From contig CM070548.1 of the NCBI GenBank assembly GCA_036346405.1, positions 90,490,588-90,554,587 of the forward strand: a stretch of 64,000 bases of DNA. Direction: 5' to 3'. A model generated the notes under the pieces. The model saw only the letters and a list, made by a program, of their open reading frames with translations, was not told where the DNA came from and ran no database searches. The translations under genes were made by a program, and so were the position numbers. Positions 1 to 10,679 of this stretch are shown here, one piece after another. Each line of letters starts with the position of its first letter. The stretch's first letter is position 1. This DNA is from Phyllostachys edulis. Lineage: Eukaryota > Streptophyta > Magnoliopsida > Poales > Poaceae.

Positions 1-3000
1 GCATAGGTCGCCTGCTCACTGTCTGCTATTTGTGCCTCTGCAGATGCATCAGAACTATTGTCCAAAACACCATCAGGCTCTTTAGTTTTTGAATTCACTC
101 TTCCACCGGAATCTGCATGGTTCCCATCTGGCTTAGCCCCCAAATCAGGCGAGGAGACTTTCGCACTTTTACCGGACCCATTTTGGCTGTTTGGCTTGTG
201 GTCCTTTGAAACGTGTTCGTAGTCAGAGTCAACAGCAAAACTAAAGAAAATATTGTTGTGGACATACCTGAAATATATAAGAGCAGAGGTAAGCATCTCT
301 AGATGGAAATGAAACTAAACAACCTTGCACATCATTCACTTCAAGCATGACATACTAATTAAGGATATATTTTTAAAGAGGTGACTTGATATAAAATTAT
401 ATTGTGCAAAAACTTAACTAGGTGCTATCATGCAAACTCCATATGCTTCTGCTAACCAATGACATTTTGGATGTGCTAGATTTCAGTGGACTTAAGCCCA
501 CATGGATGAGCATTTCACAAATAATCCATCAGATCATATACGAGTGATCCCATAATCTCGGGTCTTTTTAAATAAACGCAACAAAATCTCATCCAATGGT
601 TCACATGTGATGTGAGCTCGCAAGATAGCACCAGGCTATTGGTTTACACTATATACTCCCCCAATTATACATACACATCATTCACGGATTTGCACTAACA
701 ATCTAAAATAGATGTGGGGAAAATACTACAGGAGGCGCAAGCAACCAGGGACCCTTCCATCTACGTCTGACTCTTCCGAATCAGACAAGCAACAGGATAT
801 CTTTCCATCTACGACTGGTTGATCCGAATCAGGAAAGACTTGATTTATTGCTTATCAATAAAGAGATGGTATAGGATACCCCTTCCGGGTATTTGGCAGG
901 CTAGATTCGTATCCCTTCCGGAGTCTTAGTTAGAGATTGATTGTTAGGCTATATATTCAGGAGACTTAGTATCTCCAGGAAATAACAAAGAGAGTTATCA
1001 ATCTATTATCTTCCTCTACTTTCTCCTACTGCCTGCGCCTAATCCCTCCTTGTGCATATCTTCTTCTTCTCCGGTCCCTATCTTCCGATCACCAAGGCTC
1101 CTGGCTGCCGAGGCCCTGGGCCAAAACCGCAAGTCTGCCATACGTACAGGTTACGCTCCGGCGCGGGGCGTGACAACTTGGTATCAAAGTTGTCGATCTT
1201 GGAAGGATCAAGCGCAGAGATGGCCAACGAGGATATCGTTGCGATGATAGAGCAGGTTGTTCTACTGACAGCATCCATGACAGCAATGAACACAAACATG
1301 ACGAACTTGACGACATCAATCAACAATGTCAGGGATGACTTGGGTGCGTCCATCATGGGCGTCAGGACCAACCTGCAGGGAGTGCAAGGTCACCTAGACA
1401 ACCACTTGCAAGTTTTGGAGCAACAGCGAATAGGAGATGGTATGCTTCCAGCACCAGCACGCCACGCCACCCGCCCGCCCACAACGGTGCGTACCGACAC
1501 TGAGACGGAAATCAAACACCCCGTTTCTACAAACTAGAGTTTCCTACCTACGAGGGAAAAGACGATCCCTTGGGTTGGCTGCAGCGTTGTGAGCAATTCT
1601 TCGAGGACAGCGAACACCCAAAGATGACAAAGTCTGGCTCTCCTCCTATCACCTCACTAGAATCGTGCAATAGTGGTATTTCCAGCTTGAGCGCGATGAA
1701 GGTGAACCTACATGGCGCAATTTCAAGGAGCACGTCAACTTACAATTTGGGTCATCTATCCGTCACAACCTAGGCGAACTTAAAGATTTATGTTAGACAG
1801 GAACGGTCAAGGAATATCAAGCACTCTTCCTTGCCATCCTTTGTCGTACCGAGCATCTCTTCAACCACGACAACAAGTCCAACTTTTCACTCCAGGGTTG
1901 ATCGGTCGAGCCTATCCGAACAGATGTGGAACTCCAAAATCCAGCAAGCCTTCAGATGGCCATGGCTTTAGCTCACACTTACGAACACCGGGCTCATGTT
2001 ACAACTCCAGTAGCCACGACAACTCCACTATGGCCTGCTGCACCGTTTCCGTGCACGGCATTCTCTCATCGCACAACGAACACGTCCACTCCAGCAGCTG
2101 GCATGGTGTCTGATAAGGCACCAGCAGATCGATCAGAACCACCGCGCAAGCCAACAAGGCTCGTGCAGGCTTCCATCATCAAGCCTGGCGTTGGCATCGA
2201 CAGCTCACAGACGAGGAGATGGCTGCCCACCGAGAGGCTGGCTTGTGTTACAATTGTGACGAAAAATTTAGGTCGAATCACACTTGTAAGCGCCTGTACC
2301 TACTGATTTCGTTGCGATGACGACGGCAACGATGGCGACACGCCAAATATCCCTGTATGCGCTCACCGACATACAACCGAAGGCTAGCCGTACCATGCAA
2401 TTACAGGTGCGTCTGGGTGGCGCATCGTTCATCGCATTGCTCGACAACGATTCGACACACAACTTCATCAGCGTTGAAGCAGCAACTCGCGAAGGCTTAA
2501 ATTTGCAACCTCGTCGTGGCCCGCAAGTGTCGGTAGCTGCGTGGGGCATACCATGCAGCTGGAAATTGGCACGGAGGTCTTTGCCATCGACGGCTACACC
2601 ATCCCCTTGGACGAATTTGATGTTGTTCTCGGCGTCCAATGGCTCGACACACTCGGGCCGATTCTTTGGGATTTTTCCAAGCACACAATGGCGTTCTGGC
2701 GAACAAATCACATGGTATCTTGGCAAGGGTTGGGCGTGCCCACACAAACCCACTCCTTTTAGTGCACCGGTAGAGATCTCCTAGAACTACTTCAAGAATT
2801 TGAGACCATATTCGCCGAGCCAACCGGGTTACCACCAACACATAACTGAAGCCATCACATCCGCCTTATACCAGACACGGCTCTGATGGTAGTTCGGCCT
2901 TACCGTTACCCCCAACTCCTCAAGGATGAATGAGCGACAATGTCGTGATATGCTTCGGTAAGGGATCATCTGTACTAGCACATCGGCATTCTCATCACTG

Positions 3001-6000
3001 GTTCTGTTGGTCAAAAAGCGTGATGGCTCATGGCGATTCTGCGTCGATTATCGCACCCTCAACAAGACTGTTAAGGATAAATTTCCGATACCGGTCGTGG
3101 ACAAGCTACGCGGGGCCAAGTTCTTCACCAAGCTCGATTTGCGTTCCGGTTACCACAAAGTGCTGATGCATCCGTCCGACATTGAAAAGACAGTGTTCCG
3201 CACTCATGAGGTCCTGTTCGAGTTCCTGGTCATGCCTTTTGGCTTGACTAATGCACCAGCAGCATTCCAGGCTCTAATGAACGAAGTCCTAGGTCCTTTT
3301 CTACGTTGCTTTGTCTTGGTATTTTTTTACGATATCTTGATTTACAGTAGCTCTTGGACGGATCACTTGCGTCATGTTCGGGCAGTTCTCCGGCTCCTCC
3401 ATGATCACTGTTTGTTTCTCAAAAGATCCAAGTGCCTTTTTGGGGTCACGTCAGTCGCGTACCTCGAGCACGTGATTTCGGACAAAGGAGTGGCGATGGA
3501 TTTCCAAAAGGTCCATGTTGTGTGGGATTGGCCGGTTCCTCGGTCGGTTCGCGCGCTACGAGGATTCCTAGGGTTTACGGGCTACTACCGCAAGTTCATC
3601 TGAGGCTTCGGAACCATCGCAGAGCCCCTCACTAAACTCCTCAAAAAAGAGTCTTTCCAATGGTTCACGTGCTTTTGTTGCCCTTCAGGAGGCCCTATCA
3701 ACCACGCCTGTACTCCAAGTGCCTGACTTCACAACAACATTCATCATGGAGTGCGATGCCTCGGGCTCAGGATTCGGCACCATATTGCATCAAGGAGGGG
3801 GGTGTGGCTTATTTTGGCCGCACGATTGCACCACGTCATACAAAGTTGGTGGCGTATGAACGAGAGCTCATAGGTCTAGTGCAAGCAATTCATACAACAA
3901 GCGATAGTTTTTGGTACGGACTTGACCATTACTACTTGAAATATTTATTGGACTAGCGTCTTTCTACAATTCCACAACATCATTGGGTCAGCAAGCTCTT
4001 GGGCTACGATTTCGTTGTGGAGTTCAAGCCTGGGTGACAAAATATTGCTGTTGATGCTCTCATGGCGTTATTCCGATACCAGCACCTTACTCGCACTGTC
4101 CACACCCACTTTTGCTATATTTGATGACCTGCATCATGAGGCTACCAGTTCCGGTTCCAACCAGGCCACTCTTCATGCTCAGGTGACCTCCGGCCAGCTT
4201 AGTTCTCCATGGAGCATCTCAGATGGCTTGGTACTTTATGATGGGTGTGTCCATGTGCCCTTATCTTTCCCATCCTTGCAGCAGATTCTCCTCACAACCC
4301 ATACAACGGGCTATGGAGTACAGAAAACCTTACAACGTCTTCGTGCCGATTTTCACATAGTTCGTATGCGTTCGCTAGTGCAGGACTTGGTACGCACCTG
4401 CCCTATGTGTCAGCGTAACAAGTTGGACCAACTACAGCGGGCCAAGTTGCTGCAGCCACTTAAGGTGCCATCTCATGTTTGGGAAGACATATCTATGGAT
4501 TTCACCGAGGGATTACCGCGTGTCAATGGAAAATCGGTGATTCTCACCGTGGTGGACCGTTTCTCCAAATACGCACACTTCCTTCCATTAGCAAATCCAT
4601 ATACAGCAAATTCAGGTGCTCATGTTTTCCTCAAAAAATTGTACGACTCCATGGCTTTCCAAGCTCCATCGTGAGCGATAGAGATCCTATCTTCACCAGC
4701 AATTTTTGGACAGAGCTTTTCCGGTTGGCGGACGTCAAGCTGCACCTCAGTTCCACTTTCCATCCCTAATCCAACGGACAAATGGAGGTCGTAAATAAAA
4801 GCATTACCATATATTTGCGTTGCCTCTCCGGTGATCGACAGTGGCTTCGCTGGCTTCCTTGGGCAGAGTATTGTTACAATACGTCCTTCCAAACGTCATT
4901 GCGAGACACTCCATTCCGAGTTGTCTATGGCCGTTTACCTCCTTCGCTTCGTCCTCGAGATGACGGGTCGTCGAGCGTGGTTACAGTTGACTAGCTTGTG
5001 GCTAATCGAGACGACTTCATTGCAGCTGTCCGTGAGCGGCTTCTTCAGGCACAACAATATTACAAGAAGCCGTATGACACCGAACATCGCGAGCTCCAAT
5101 TCACTATTGGGCAGTGGGTCTGGCTCTATCTCCACCATCGTCCAGCCGCATCCATCTCCCTTAAAGCACACAAGAAGTTAGCTCCTCGTTTTTATGGACC
5201 ATATTTGATCATTGAACTAATTGGCTCCGTAGCGTACCGTCTTCAACTTCCGCCGCGAGCTCGCATACATGATGCATTTCATGTGAGCCTCCTCAAGCCT
5301 TTCCACGGTGATCCACCGACATGTACCCCTACTTTGCCCGAGTTGCATCATGGCCAGGTTTGCCCTTCACCGTGTGCTATCCTTTGTGCCCGCTTGTCCA
5401 GTGGATGGGCCTTCCGGACTCGGAAATATCATGGGAACCAATTGACAAATTTCAGAATAGTCGCTTCGTTTGACTCAAGGACGAGTATGTTTCCAGGAGG
5501 AGATGTCATGTGGGGGAAATACTACAGGAGGCGCAAGCAACCAGGGACCCTTCCATCTACATCTGGTTCTTCCAAATCAGACAAGCAGCAAGATATCTTT
5601 CCATCGACTGGTTGATCCGAATCAGGAAAGACTTGATTTATTGCTTATCAATTAAGAGATAGTATAGGATACCCCTTCCAGGTATTTGGCAGGCTAGATT
5701 CATATCCCTTCCGGAATCTTAGTTAGAGATTGAATGTTAGGCTATATATTCAGGAGACTTAGTATCTCCAGGAAATAACAGAGAGAGCTATCAATCTATT
5801 ATCTTCCTCTACTTTCTCCTACTGCCTGCGCCTAATCCCTCCTTGCGCATCTCTTCTTCTTCCCCAATCCCTATCTTTCGATCACCACGGCTCCTGGCCA
5901 CCAAGGCCCTGGGCCGAAAACCGCAAGTCTGCCATATGTACATGTTACGCTCCGGCACCGGAGCGTGACAAGATACCACTCTTTTCAAACTTGACTCTTG

Positions 6001-9000
6001 TCTAATTTAAAGAAACAATCTCCCTGAAACACTACTTTTTCCATGTCTTAGTTAGAGAGAGGAACCATTGGAACATGGGTAAGTTCAGGAGATTGAAGCC
6101 CTTGCCTCCACAAGGTTTTCAAGATCATCAACTTTAACTTTAAACAAATTCCCAAGAGCTTTGGATTCAAACATATGGATAGCCATACACATATATACCC
6201 TTATTGCTTCAATACCACAAATATGCCATGGTATCAAGCAGTCTGACTTCAAAGCAGAAAAAAGGAATAGAAATTCCATTGGGACTATTTTGCTAACAGT
6301 ATGATATTTAAGGCTTACTCACATATGAAAACATTCTGGATCAGTTGGATTAATTGGAGGTATACATCTATTAATGACACCAACTGCCCCTTTCACCGCA
6401 GCATCAACAAAATCGCATGTCACTTTATAGAGTGCCCTGCCACGCAATATCCTACAATAGCCAGAAATAGTGACATTGTAGTTATGAAGTAGGCAATCCA
6501 GAAAGTGTGATGGTAAATAAGAACCTTTCTTGAGGATTGCTATGAGGAAACTCTCGGCAGGACTGCAATTCCTCATTCCAGTCCCTCTGCATGCCAATCA
6601 ATTCACTACCATATGACAAAACAACAGAATCTTCAGCCCTGGCTGCATCCCTTTTATGTTCTGTTATACATAAAATTGTGGAGTGCATTAAGGTTTAGTA
6701 TAGCAGAATCACTATTAAACAAATCAATATCAAGCATTATTAAGACATAAAAATACAAGGGTGAGAAGCTCCCAGGCCAAGCTCAGCTGCTCACTTTCTG
6801 GAGGTGTACTAGATAATATGGTGATCATGGGAATGTACTGAGAAAGTTACCTGGTACAGGATAAGCTCCCAACCAAGAAGTCGCTGGGAGCAAGGCCTGA
6901 ACATTCTCAAAAGGATGGGCTGATGCTTTGCGATCCAATACTTCACGAAAACCTTCAAAAGATTTGTCCAATTGTCACTATAGAAACATAGACTAGTACT
7001 ACAACGCATTAGAGATACACTCCAGAGTAATGAAAAACCTTTCTTAAACTTGGCGCTAATTTTTTGTAGCAAACCGACTAAAGTACTGGCCTCCTGAGCT
7101 TGTTTTGAAGGTCTTGGATCCAAAATACTTCCATTGCTAGAGTTCACATAAAAAGATTTGGAACTTCCTGTGATGCAGTATTTGTTTCCTTCTAATGTCA
7201 CAACATCAATATAAATGAGATCTCCATGTAACCTGAGGAAACAATCAACAATTGTTAATTCAGCAAAAAATCCAAATAGCAGGTGGCAACCTTATATATA
7301 ATGTTACCAGTGTTAGCCCTAACCCTATAGCACTCATGTGAAGAAAGTTAAACAGAATTGCAACATCAAAGCTCAATGAATAACAGTAATTTGGAGCATT
7401 CATAGCATAGCTCGACAAATATATGCAAAGCAATATAAGCCAGGATAGAAGGAAGAAGTTAAACAAAGACCCAGCATGGTTAACCAAGCTTAAAATATTA
7501 AGAACAGACAGTAGGAATGAAAAAAATTACTGAATCAGGTAAACTTTAAGGTGGTGGATATGGTACGTACATATTTTAGGTGCAGAAAGGTTTAAAACTT
7601 TTTTATCCCTTAACATTCTCCCCACTCCCATTTATAGGATGATCACTGGATGGTTGGAAAAGTATGTGTAAAGTGATAAATTACATACACGTGCACGGAT
7701 GCACCATACTCAATCAATTTTAAAGATAAAATCCAACTGTATTCTTCCTAGTGTTCTAAAAAAAAGGTAACCTACTTGATCAGTCACCGACTCACCCCCC
7801 AACTTTAGCAACTATACAGCCTAACCAGACAATTACATAGGAATCAAAGACGCGCCTATTTCTTGTATGAGGCTGGTTTTTGGAACAATGATTCTTCCAA
7901 AGGCATACAAAAATAATGAGAAAAATATGGGGAACGTAATCAGAAGAGTTACCTCCTATAACTCGGCGGAGGATTGAATGAAGAAAAAACAATGCTGTCC
8001 ACGCATTTGATTTCTGATGGTGCAGATGCCAACAAATTAGTGAGAGCACCAGTAGTGTCCTCCATGAAATTTAAACCATCAAGCTCCTGATTAACACTTT
8101 TTCCAGCATCTGCTTTGGGGGGGAGGGGGAGCAAATAAGATCTATATCAACATCAGGTTGTATTGAAACTTGTGTGCAAATCATAGTACTACTCAGTAGT
8201 CAGTAACACTGCTGGTGGTATTCGTACTAATATAGAATGTTATCAGTAAACCTACACATCAAATGAAGAACAAAATCAAGTACCTGCATTTTTTCCCTGT
8301 GCAGACTCTTGCTGTAGAGCCAGGGAAGTGGATAGTGATACATGAAGACTAGAAAGAGGTACTAATTCCCTGACACGGCGGATATGCGACCTAATAGACC
8401 TCTCATCATATATCGCTGAAAATACATTTTTTACAGCTCAACTGTATCAAATTCTCAAGGGAACAATGAAAATAAGAATCTATAAAATGTCTATATTACA
8501 TACCAGCAACCATCCCCAATGAACAGCCGCCAGCAGTTATATCTGTAACCTCAGAAATTTCACTGTAGTCCTCTAACTGATGAGTTGAACCATCTTTACT
8601 ATGCATTATCAAATCGTAGCATGTGTAGAAGCAAGTTTCAGGAGCATCCAAGAGGAATTGTTTCACATCGATGACAGAATCTCCAGGGCTTAGCTGTAAG
8701 TAATAGCACAATATGATTACAAAAAACAAATAAAAACCGAGAGATAAAGACAGCACGATTTTTTACACTGACCTGCAGCTCTAGCTTTTCACCTGATTGC
8801 GTCTTCACAGAAACAGGGTAGAGATGAAGCTCTCCTGCTTGTGATAAGAAGCTTTCCTTGTTAAAGAAGTTGTATCTCCAGGAAAATAAAAAGAAGAAAT
8901 ACTAGAATGCACTTGCATAAAATGTTACTGGCCAACTGTAATTGAAGATATATGGGTACACCCAATTTCAGTTCAAGGAAGTTGTTGCTATTCAGCTAGA

Positions 9001-9629
9001 TTATTCTTCTCGTGTGTCAGTGTTGTAAAATGCATATCATCTGCTAAAAATTGAGCTCGACCAGACAGTTCTGCGTGTGTTACACAAATACCAGAGACAA
9101 ATTTCTGCTAATTCTTAATGCATATCCAGCAGCATTAATGTAAGTAAACAGTTAACGGCAGCAGCATACAACATGCTATTCATTCAGCTTAGAAACTTAC
9201 ACTCAACTAGTCTCACTCTAAATAACTTCATGTGTAAAAGTACTTGTGCCAGTTGTATCCTTCTAAAACCCAACATTACAATGCAACCAGTTATATCCAA
9301 AAAAGGGCTGCGCTTTCTTGAATTGATGTACCTCAGGGCACCTTTTCTAGTGTTACGACACAAATACAGTGGCGCTATCATCATAAACAAGCGGTTGCCT
9401 CACCTTCAGCTGGCTTCTTTGCAGCCTGCGCGGCCACAGCCGCATCCCCATCCTCCTTCTCGGCATCTGACGCACCGCCCTCCGCAGCGGCAGGTTCACC
9501 CACTTCCCCGTTCTCGGGCTTGGCCTCCTCAACTCCATCAGTCAACGGCACCTCCGGCTCCGCCGAGACGACCTGGCTCGCGCCCTGCGCCTTCCCCTTG
9601 TTCCTCCCGCCCTTCGATTTCCCCGCCAT
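1..9629 (-). CDS. FMT: FRIENDLY / clustered mitochondria (CLU) protein, 5' part of gene
   Basis: Cytosolic CLU-family protein; in plants FRIENDLY controls mitochondrial distribution and association. Ten exons can be followed with consistent phase: 9404-9629, 8773-8834, 8504-8693, 8284-8415, 7953-8109, 7039-7232, 6851-6952, 6525-6660, 6323-6451 and 1-267 (continuing off the left edge). They encode about 531 of an expected ~1400 residues. The start is the ATG at 9629 (MAGKSKG), followed by an Ala/Glu-rich low-complexity N-terminus. Then come the CLU N-terminal domain (LYPVSVKTQSGEKLELQ; QFLLDAPETC; DYSEISEVTDITAGGCS), a conserved linker (VFSSFNPPPSY) and the start of the central CLU domain (YKVTCDFVDAAVKGAV; PPINPTDPECFHM). 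The intron between the last two visible exons (268-6322) holds a Gypsy element in the opposite orientation. All splice sites read are GT/AG and all coding phases join, so nothing visible breaks the gene. The TPR region lies outside the window. Confidence 0.93.
713..1175 (+). repeat. 5' LTR of the CLU-intron Gypsy element
   Basis: Starts TGTGGGGAAAATACTACAGG and ends GGGGCGTGACA; it matches 5509-5970 along its whole length with scattered substitutions and one 3-bp gap. Confidence 0.93.
1178..1190 (+). other. Primer binding site
   Basis: TTGGTATCAAAGT directly follows the 5' LTR. It resembles the grass chromovirus site complementary to initiator tRNA-Met (usual form TGGTATCAGAGC) with one internal change. 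Confidence 0.7.
1219..2310 (+). pseudogene. gag of the CLU-intron Gypsy element, frameshifted
   Basis: Begins with an ATG at 1219 (MANEDIVAMIEQ) and runs about 105 codons as a coiled-coil-like N-terminus. The retrotransposon gag core follows in other frames from about 1540 (FPTYEGKDDPLGWLQRCEQF). A CCHC zinc knuckle remnant (CYNCDEKFRSNHTC) lies near 2245-2290. At least two frame changes and a stop separate these pieces, so it is not a working gag. Family and domain order are clear. Confidence 0.8.
2317..2784 (+). pseudogene. Retroviral-type aspartic protease remnant
   Basis: Contains LGGASFIALLDNDSTHNFIS. The usual catalytic triad in this family is D-S/T-G (DSGSTHNFI); here it reads D-N-D, so the active site is altered. 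A second conserved block (FDVVLGVQWLDTLG) lies at about 2600-2655 in a different frame, which shows a frameshift between them. Confidence 0.75.
2830..3955 (+). pseudogene. Reverse transcriptase and RNase H remnant
   Basis: Frame 3007-3603 carries RT blocks in order: KRDGSWRFCVDYRTLN, FFTKLDLRSGYH, MPFGLTNAPAAFQ and FLGFTGYYRKF. The polymerase signature, normally F-F-D-D-I-L-I-Y, reads F-F-Y-D-I-L-I-Y near 3330, so one of the two metal-binding aspartates is lost. A stop follows at 3601. RNase H blocks follow in another frame (ECDASGSGFGTILHQGG near 3750 and KLVAYERELIGLVQA near 3850). Non-functional as sequenced. Confidence 0.88.
4015..5500 (+). pseudogene. Integrase with C-terminal chromodomain, frameshifted
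   Basis: The HHCC zinc-binding part (ending RTCPMCQRNK) lies at about 4290-4420. The catalytic core lies at about 4485-4770 (DISMDFTEGLPRVNG; IVSDRDPIFTSNFW in the next frame). The C-terminal DNA-binding part is at 4998-5320 (LAPRFYGPYLIIELIGSVAY). The chromodomain near 5396-5455 reads VQWMGLPDSEISWEPIDKF and is followed by a stop. Several frame changes between blocks make it a relic. The chromodomain supports the chromovirus assignment and, in related elements, directs integration to chromatin. Confidence 0.87.
5509..5970 (+). repeat. 3' LTR of the CLU-intron Gypsy element
   Basis: Second LTR copy, preceded by the polypurine tract CCAGGAGGAGATGTCA, ending GGAGCGTGACA before AGATACC of the host intron. 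Confidence 0.93.
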
Positions 9630-10053
9630 ATTCCTGCCCAAGCCACAAAAAGAAACACCACCAAATCCAATCAGCCGAACCCCCGGCACAACCCACAACA
9701 TAGAAAAACGCAACGATTCTCCCCCACTAAACCGCAACCAGACCAAGCACCATACGGGCGCGCGATCTGAAGCGGAATCAAAACCCTAAACCCTCGCCCA
9801 ATCGACCCCGAGTTCAGCGAGGCGCGCCAATGGGCTGGACTAGACACGGATTGATACGAGATTACGGGATTGGAGTGGGAGAGCGAGAGGGACCTGCCGC
9901 CTGCGGCGGGAAGCTTCGCCGCTTCCGGGAGAGGAGAGGAGGGGAGAGGCGGCGCGAGGCGGAGACGAGACGGGAATGATTGGCTTTGGAGGCGAGGGAC
10001 AGTTTGAGTAAAGTGGAGGAGGCCGCTGCCTTCGCCGGCCGCCCCTTTTATAT
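9630..10053 (-). promoter_or_regulatory. CLU 5' leader and core promoter
   Basis: A TATAAAAGG box on the minus strand lies at about 10045-10053, which puts transcription start near 10015-10020 and gives a long GC-rich leader. A good splice acceptor (pyrimidine-rich tract ending TTGGGCAG at about 9633) lies just before the ATG, and a possible donor near 9890 would make a 5'-UTR intron of about 260 bp. The TATA box is seen directly; the leader intron is inference. Confidence 0.5.
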
Positions 10054-10199
10054 GGGCGAGCGGGCCCCCTAAATCCCCCTTGGCCTCTGGCCTCTGGGTA
10101 AGGCGCTCTGCTTCTTTTTTTCTTCTTTTTAAGTCCTTGGGCACGCACACGGCGGTGATATTTCTGCGTTTGTAGGGGTAGTTTTGGGTAGTCCGCTTG

Positions 10200-10670
10200 G
10201 GAAGCCACCTCGGTGTGGGGGCTTCGGGGGTTATTAGGGTTTTGGGACGGTTTTAGGCGGCTCTAAGCCTCTAACAAACTTGACTAATGATCTATCAGCC
10301 TTTTAGGGCATCTTTAATAGTGTCTTTTTAGCTGTCTCTAAGGTTACTATATAGGTCTTCTGGTGACATAGAGAAGAGTGAAAGAGGTCGTCCTCTCACG
10401 AAGCATTAGATGCATCACGCGAAACAAGGCATTAGCGACGAAGTTTTTTTTGTTGTTGGAGCGTAGTCGTCGTTTACTCACGTGAAATAAAGCACTTGAT
10501 TCGTGTAAAGCGTAAATACTTGTGAGGCTTTAAAAAGACAGCTCAATATACAATGTATTAGAATAGTTGTCTCTAAAATTGTCTACGATAATATGGATGA
10601 TGTTAAAGACAAACTATTAAACATGCCGTTATATCTGACAATAAACACTCTTGGATTCTTGGTAAATGTC
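10200..10670. other. Intergenic stretch, nothing firm
   Basis: Low-GC sequence upstream of the CLU promoter. It starts near 10307 with a MITE-like end (GGGCATCTTTAATAGTGTC), but I could not find a convincing opposite terminus. Confidence 0.4.
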
Positions 10671-10679
10671 ACACGTGGC

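Larger units (their letters stand above)
713..5970 (+). mobile_element. Ty3/Gypsy chromovirus LTR retrotransposon, decayed, in CLU intron
   Basis: Near full-length element of about 5.26 kb bounded by two LTRs (713-1175 and 5509-5970) with TG...CA ends. The order is primer binding site, gag with zinc knuckle, protease, reverse transcriptase, RNase H, integrase, chromodomain and a purine-rich tract (about 5495-5503). The chromodomain and the tRNA-Met-type primer site point to a chromovirus (Reina/Tekay-like group; exact clade uncertain). Reading frames are broken by several stops and frameshifts. The LTRs differ at about 30 of 460 positions by my eye count, so the insertion is not recent. The flanking five bases (ATAGA left, AGATA right) are not a perfect target duplication. 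It lies antisense to the host gene. Confidence 0.93.

Noticed and set aside
708..5975. Perfect target duplication for the CLU-intron Gypsy element
   Set aside because: The flanks read ATAGA and AGATA; similar composition but not a direct repeat.
10307..10610. Possible MITE starting GGGCATCTTTAATAG
   Set aside because: No matching right terminus or target duplication could be found.
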